A stretch of DNA of 6,355 nt from an uncultured bacterium (GTDB taxonomy: Bacteria; Bacteroidota; Ignavibacteria; Kapaibacteriales; UBA4661): the NCBI GenBank assembly GCA_937899715.1, contig CALCNX010000085.1:1-6355 (forward strand), in the 5' to 3' direction. A model generated the notes under the pieces. It saw nothing but the letters and a program-made list of their open reading frames with translations, ran no database searches and was not told the origin of the DNA. A program made the position numbers and the translations under genes. The number at the start of each line of letters is the position of its first letter. Position 1 is the first letter of the stretch. Positions 4,442 through 6,355 of this stretch are shown here, piece after piece.

Positions 4442-6355
4442 TACTGTATTGCCGCCCTTCTTGCGCGTTTATTCATTTCTTTGATAAAAGAATCTTTATC
4501 TGATACCACTTCAAGCTCCATAAATTGTTTGGACTGAAACTCACGCCCTGCATAGCGCATAGCATCTTCTACGCCACCCAAGCGTGATTCAAACGAAGCC
4601 GTTTGACGGTTGATAGCGTTCACGACTGCTGAGTTTTGAGCGTGAACATCCATCGTAATAATCTGCATAATCGTAGCATCAGAGCGACCTTTGGCAAATT
4701 GCAGCCCTTTCGTCGCAAGGTCAGGTTTCTTCGGCAGCATGACGTTTTGCACGTACTCTTCAAGCGTTTTGCCTGTGTGCAGGTATTCAAACGCCTCACG
4801 GTTTTGCCGTGTTACGCGCTGCGTATGAACAAATTCGCCCTTGTGAACAATGCCCGCTTCCTCGTCGGCTTGCCCGTCGCCCGTGTACCCACCTTTTTTG
4901 AAGCCTGTTGCTGCACGGGCTACGGCAATCAACCCGTAAAATGCTGCTGTCAAACCTGCCGCTGCAATCGGTCCGGCGATTGGTCCCAATTGAGTAAACG
5001 ACTGCCCCGCAATCCCAGCAACGAGAATCGGCACAATTGCCGTCAATGCGTCAAAGGTAGATTTTGCCAAAGCCCGTCCTACATCTTCGCCCTGAGCAAT
5101 CATCTGTGCAAACGTCGCTCCGGCAGCCGCGCCAAGTTGGATGTAAGCGTCGGCGGAGACCTCTGAGAAGTTCTTTACACCTTTCGTTGCTTTTGCAAAC
5201 CCGTCGAATTGCTGCTGTGCAAATCCCTGAAGCACAGGTGCTACCCGTGCGCCGATTTGCAGCGATATATCTTCCGCTTGCTTTAATTGTGCCCGTAGGT
5301 CTTTTATGCGCTCACGGTCGCCGCTTTTACGAGCATCTTTTAACTGCTTTTCAAGGTCTTGTGTTTTCTTGTAATCTTCGGCGAAACTTGCGCCAGATAG
5401 CCCTTGCGCCAACGAATTAAACAGGTTCACAGCCTCGCGTGCAGCAACATTGGTTTCCAGTATCGCTTGTTGCTCCAACATTGCGCGTTCAGCAAGGTAT
5501 TTGCGGGTAATCTCCATTTTACGCGCTTCGTTGTCCGAGTAAAGCGCAATTTCTTGTTCAAATCCTTTCTGAAGTTCACCAATACGTGTGTAAATTTCGC
5601 CCTGAACTTGGTTTACGGCAAGATTTGTTTGTAGTGCTGCAAGATTTTGGGCGGCTTCCAGCTTGAACTTTAATTCAGCTTCGGCTAGAGCGACTATGTT
5701 GTCACCGGCAGCCGTTTTCTCGCGGTCATATTGCAATTTTGCCTGTACCGCCCGCGCTGCATACTCTCGCTCTGCCTGACTTGTAACACCCTGAAGCCGT
5801 ACTTTGCCGGAGGCTTCAAGAGCCTTTTTCAGTATATCTTGCTCTTTTGCAGACAACTGCGTGAGGTCGTTGGTAGATTGCAAGCGAACTTTTAACAGTT
5901 CAGCCGCGTTTTGCTCTTCAAGTGCCTTTTGTTTTGCTTGAAAATCATTGAATCGCACTTCGTACTTACGTGCTTCCAGCTCAAACGTGCGTTCATCAGG
6001 GAAGCCCAGCGCCGTAATAGGTATTTCATCTATGCCTGCACCGCCAATAAACTTCTCAAATGCCGACTGAATTTCCAGAGCAGCACTATTTAGCCTATTC
6101 TCCAATACTGTTACGTCCTTATCAAGCAGTTTGCCCGTTGTAGAGTCCACCGCTCCGGCAAAAATTTTATCGCGCTGTGTAGAAAATGCTGTGAGTGCGC
6201 GTATGGACTCGGAAACGGTCGAGCCTGCTTCTGCTTTCAAGAGCGTTTCCCGTGCGTCGGCGCGTTGCTTCGCAGACTCATAATCCAGCTTTGCGTTGGT
6301 TTCAATAACCGCTTTTGCAGTATCAATGCTGATGCGCTGTTCTTCCTGTTTTGCC
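4441..6355 (-). CDS. phage tail tape measure protein, C-terminal 637 residues (5' end outside window)
   Basis: The tape measure protein sets tail length and is packed inside the tail tube. The visible part starts with some 380 residues of charged, Ala/Glu/Lys/Gln-rich helical sequence with long coiled-coil character. A strongly hydrophobic segment follows (plus coordinates about 5049-4918; TAIVPILVAGIAG and GPIAGPIAAAGLTAAFYGL), fit for membrane passage during DNA entry. Then comes the hallmark motif FKKGGYTGDG (4902-4873) followed by GIVHKGEFVHTQ (4854-4819), the G-G-Y-T-G / G-I-V-H-x-G-E-x-V signature of many siphovirus tape measure proteins. A C-terminal domain of about 125 residues ends in a basic tail. 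The frame stays open past a TTG codon at 6240 to the window edge (for example ...AKQRADARETLLKAEAG), so that TTG is an internal Leu and the gene continues beyond 6355. The stop overlaps the next start (TAATG). Confidence 0.9.
   Translation of the reverse strand, partial: AKQEEQRISIDTAKAVIETNAKLDYESAKQRADARETLLKAEAGSTVSESIRALTAFSTQRDKIFAGAVDSTTGKLLDKDVTVLENRLNSAALEIQSAFEKFIGGAGIDEIPITALGFPDERTFELEARKYEVRFNDFQAKQKALEEQNAAELLKVRLQSTNDLTQLSAKEQDILKKALEASGKVRLQGVTSQAEREYAARAVQAKLQYDREKTAAGDNIVALAEAELKFKLEAAQNLAALQTNLAVNQVQGEIYTRIGELQKGFEQEIALYSDNEARKMEITRKYLAERAMLEQQAILETNVAAREAVNLFNSLAQGLSGASFAEDYKKTQDLEKQLKDARKSGDRERIKDLRAQLKQAEDISLQIGARVAPVLQGFAQQQFDGFAKATKGVKNFSEVSADAYIQLGAAAGATFAQMIAQGEDVGRALAKSTFDALTAIVPILVAGIAGQSFTQLGPIAGPIAAAGLTAAFYGLIAVARAATGFKKGGYTGDGQADEEAGIVHKGEFVHTQRVTRQNREAFEYLHTGKTLEEYVQNVMLPKKPDLATKGLQFAKGRSDATIMQIITMDVHAQNSAVVNAINRQTASFESRLGGVEDAMRYAGREFQSKQFMELEVVSDKDSFIKEMNKRARRAAIQ

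Noticed and set aside
4636..5166. Plus-strand ORF of 176 codons opposite the tape measure gene
   Set aside because: Its product is rich in Cys, Arg and Asn with no domain pattern, it has no supporting SD, and it is an antisense shadow of a well-supported gene.
6238..6240. TTG as start of a 599-aa tape measure protein
   Set aside because: The frame continues upstream with coiled-coil sequence to the window edge, so this codon is an internal leucine and the gene is truncated by the window.
1..6355. CRISPR array, tRNA, insertion sequence or attachment site
   Set aside because: No regularly spaced repeats, no cloverleaf-like sequence, no transposase or integrase and no paired direct repeats were seen on either strand.

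Overview
The window looks like part of a tailed-phage (siphovirus-like) genome or prophage. Two gene blocks face each other and meet tail to tail at about position 1500. The host cannot be named from the sequence. Good Shine-Dalgarno sites (GAGG at 267-270, GGAG at 657-660, AAGG at 947-950, GAGG at 1180-1183, and GGAGG on the minus strand at 4003-4007) point to an SD-using bacterium. The one clear promoter fits the general sigma70 pattern, and also the TAnnTTTG -7 element typical of Bacteroidota. A host in the wider Bacteroidota/Chlorobiota group is a weak guess only.

Left block, plus strand, 1-1504: short, closely spaced genes of accessory type. The window opens inside the last 21 codons of a gene that reads as a HigB-family mRNA-interferase toxin. 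It is followed, through a 4-nt ATGA overlap, by a 72-aa protein resembling only the N-terminal, toxin-neutralising half of HigA antitoxins. A second ATGA overlap leads to a 77-aa helix-turn-helix protein. Together they look like a toxin-antitoxin operon in which the neutralising part and the DNA-binding part of the antitoxin sit on separate polypeptides. Next is an AT-rich gap (512-667) with a promoter, an inverted repeat (ATACGTT-N8-AACGTAT) spanning it, and a 10-bp hairpin near the expected 5' end of the transcript. Three small genes follow: 81 aa (unknown), 58 aa (unknown) and 104 aa (DUF551-like). Each has a hairpin upstream of its ribosome binding site, and the second and third hairpins have identical 7-bp stems.

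Right block, minus strand, 6355-1492: a tail-structure operon read from right to left. It holds the C-terminal part of a tape measure protein (start outside the window), a 148-aa tail protein in the usual distal-tail position, a 650-aa probable baseplate/tail-tip protein, and a 183-aa protein with a Gly/Ala/Ser linker and a probable beta-rich C-terminal domain. The junctions are TAATG, ATGA and TAA-CT-ATG, so the four genes are probably translationally coupled. The last minus-strand gene and the DUF551-like gene overlap by 13 nt at their 3' ends.

The tail genes are fairly standard for a siphovirus. The most interesting part is the apparent three-gene HigB/split-HigA/HTH arrangement at the left edge, together with the possible operator-promoter it may control and the hairpin-per-gene design downstream.
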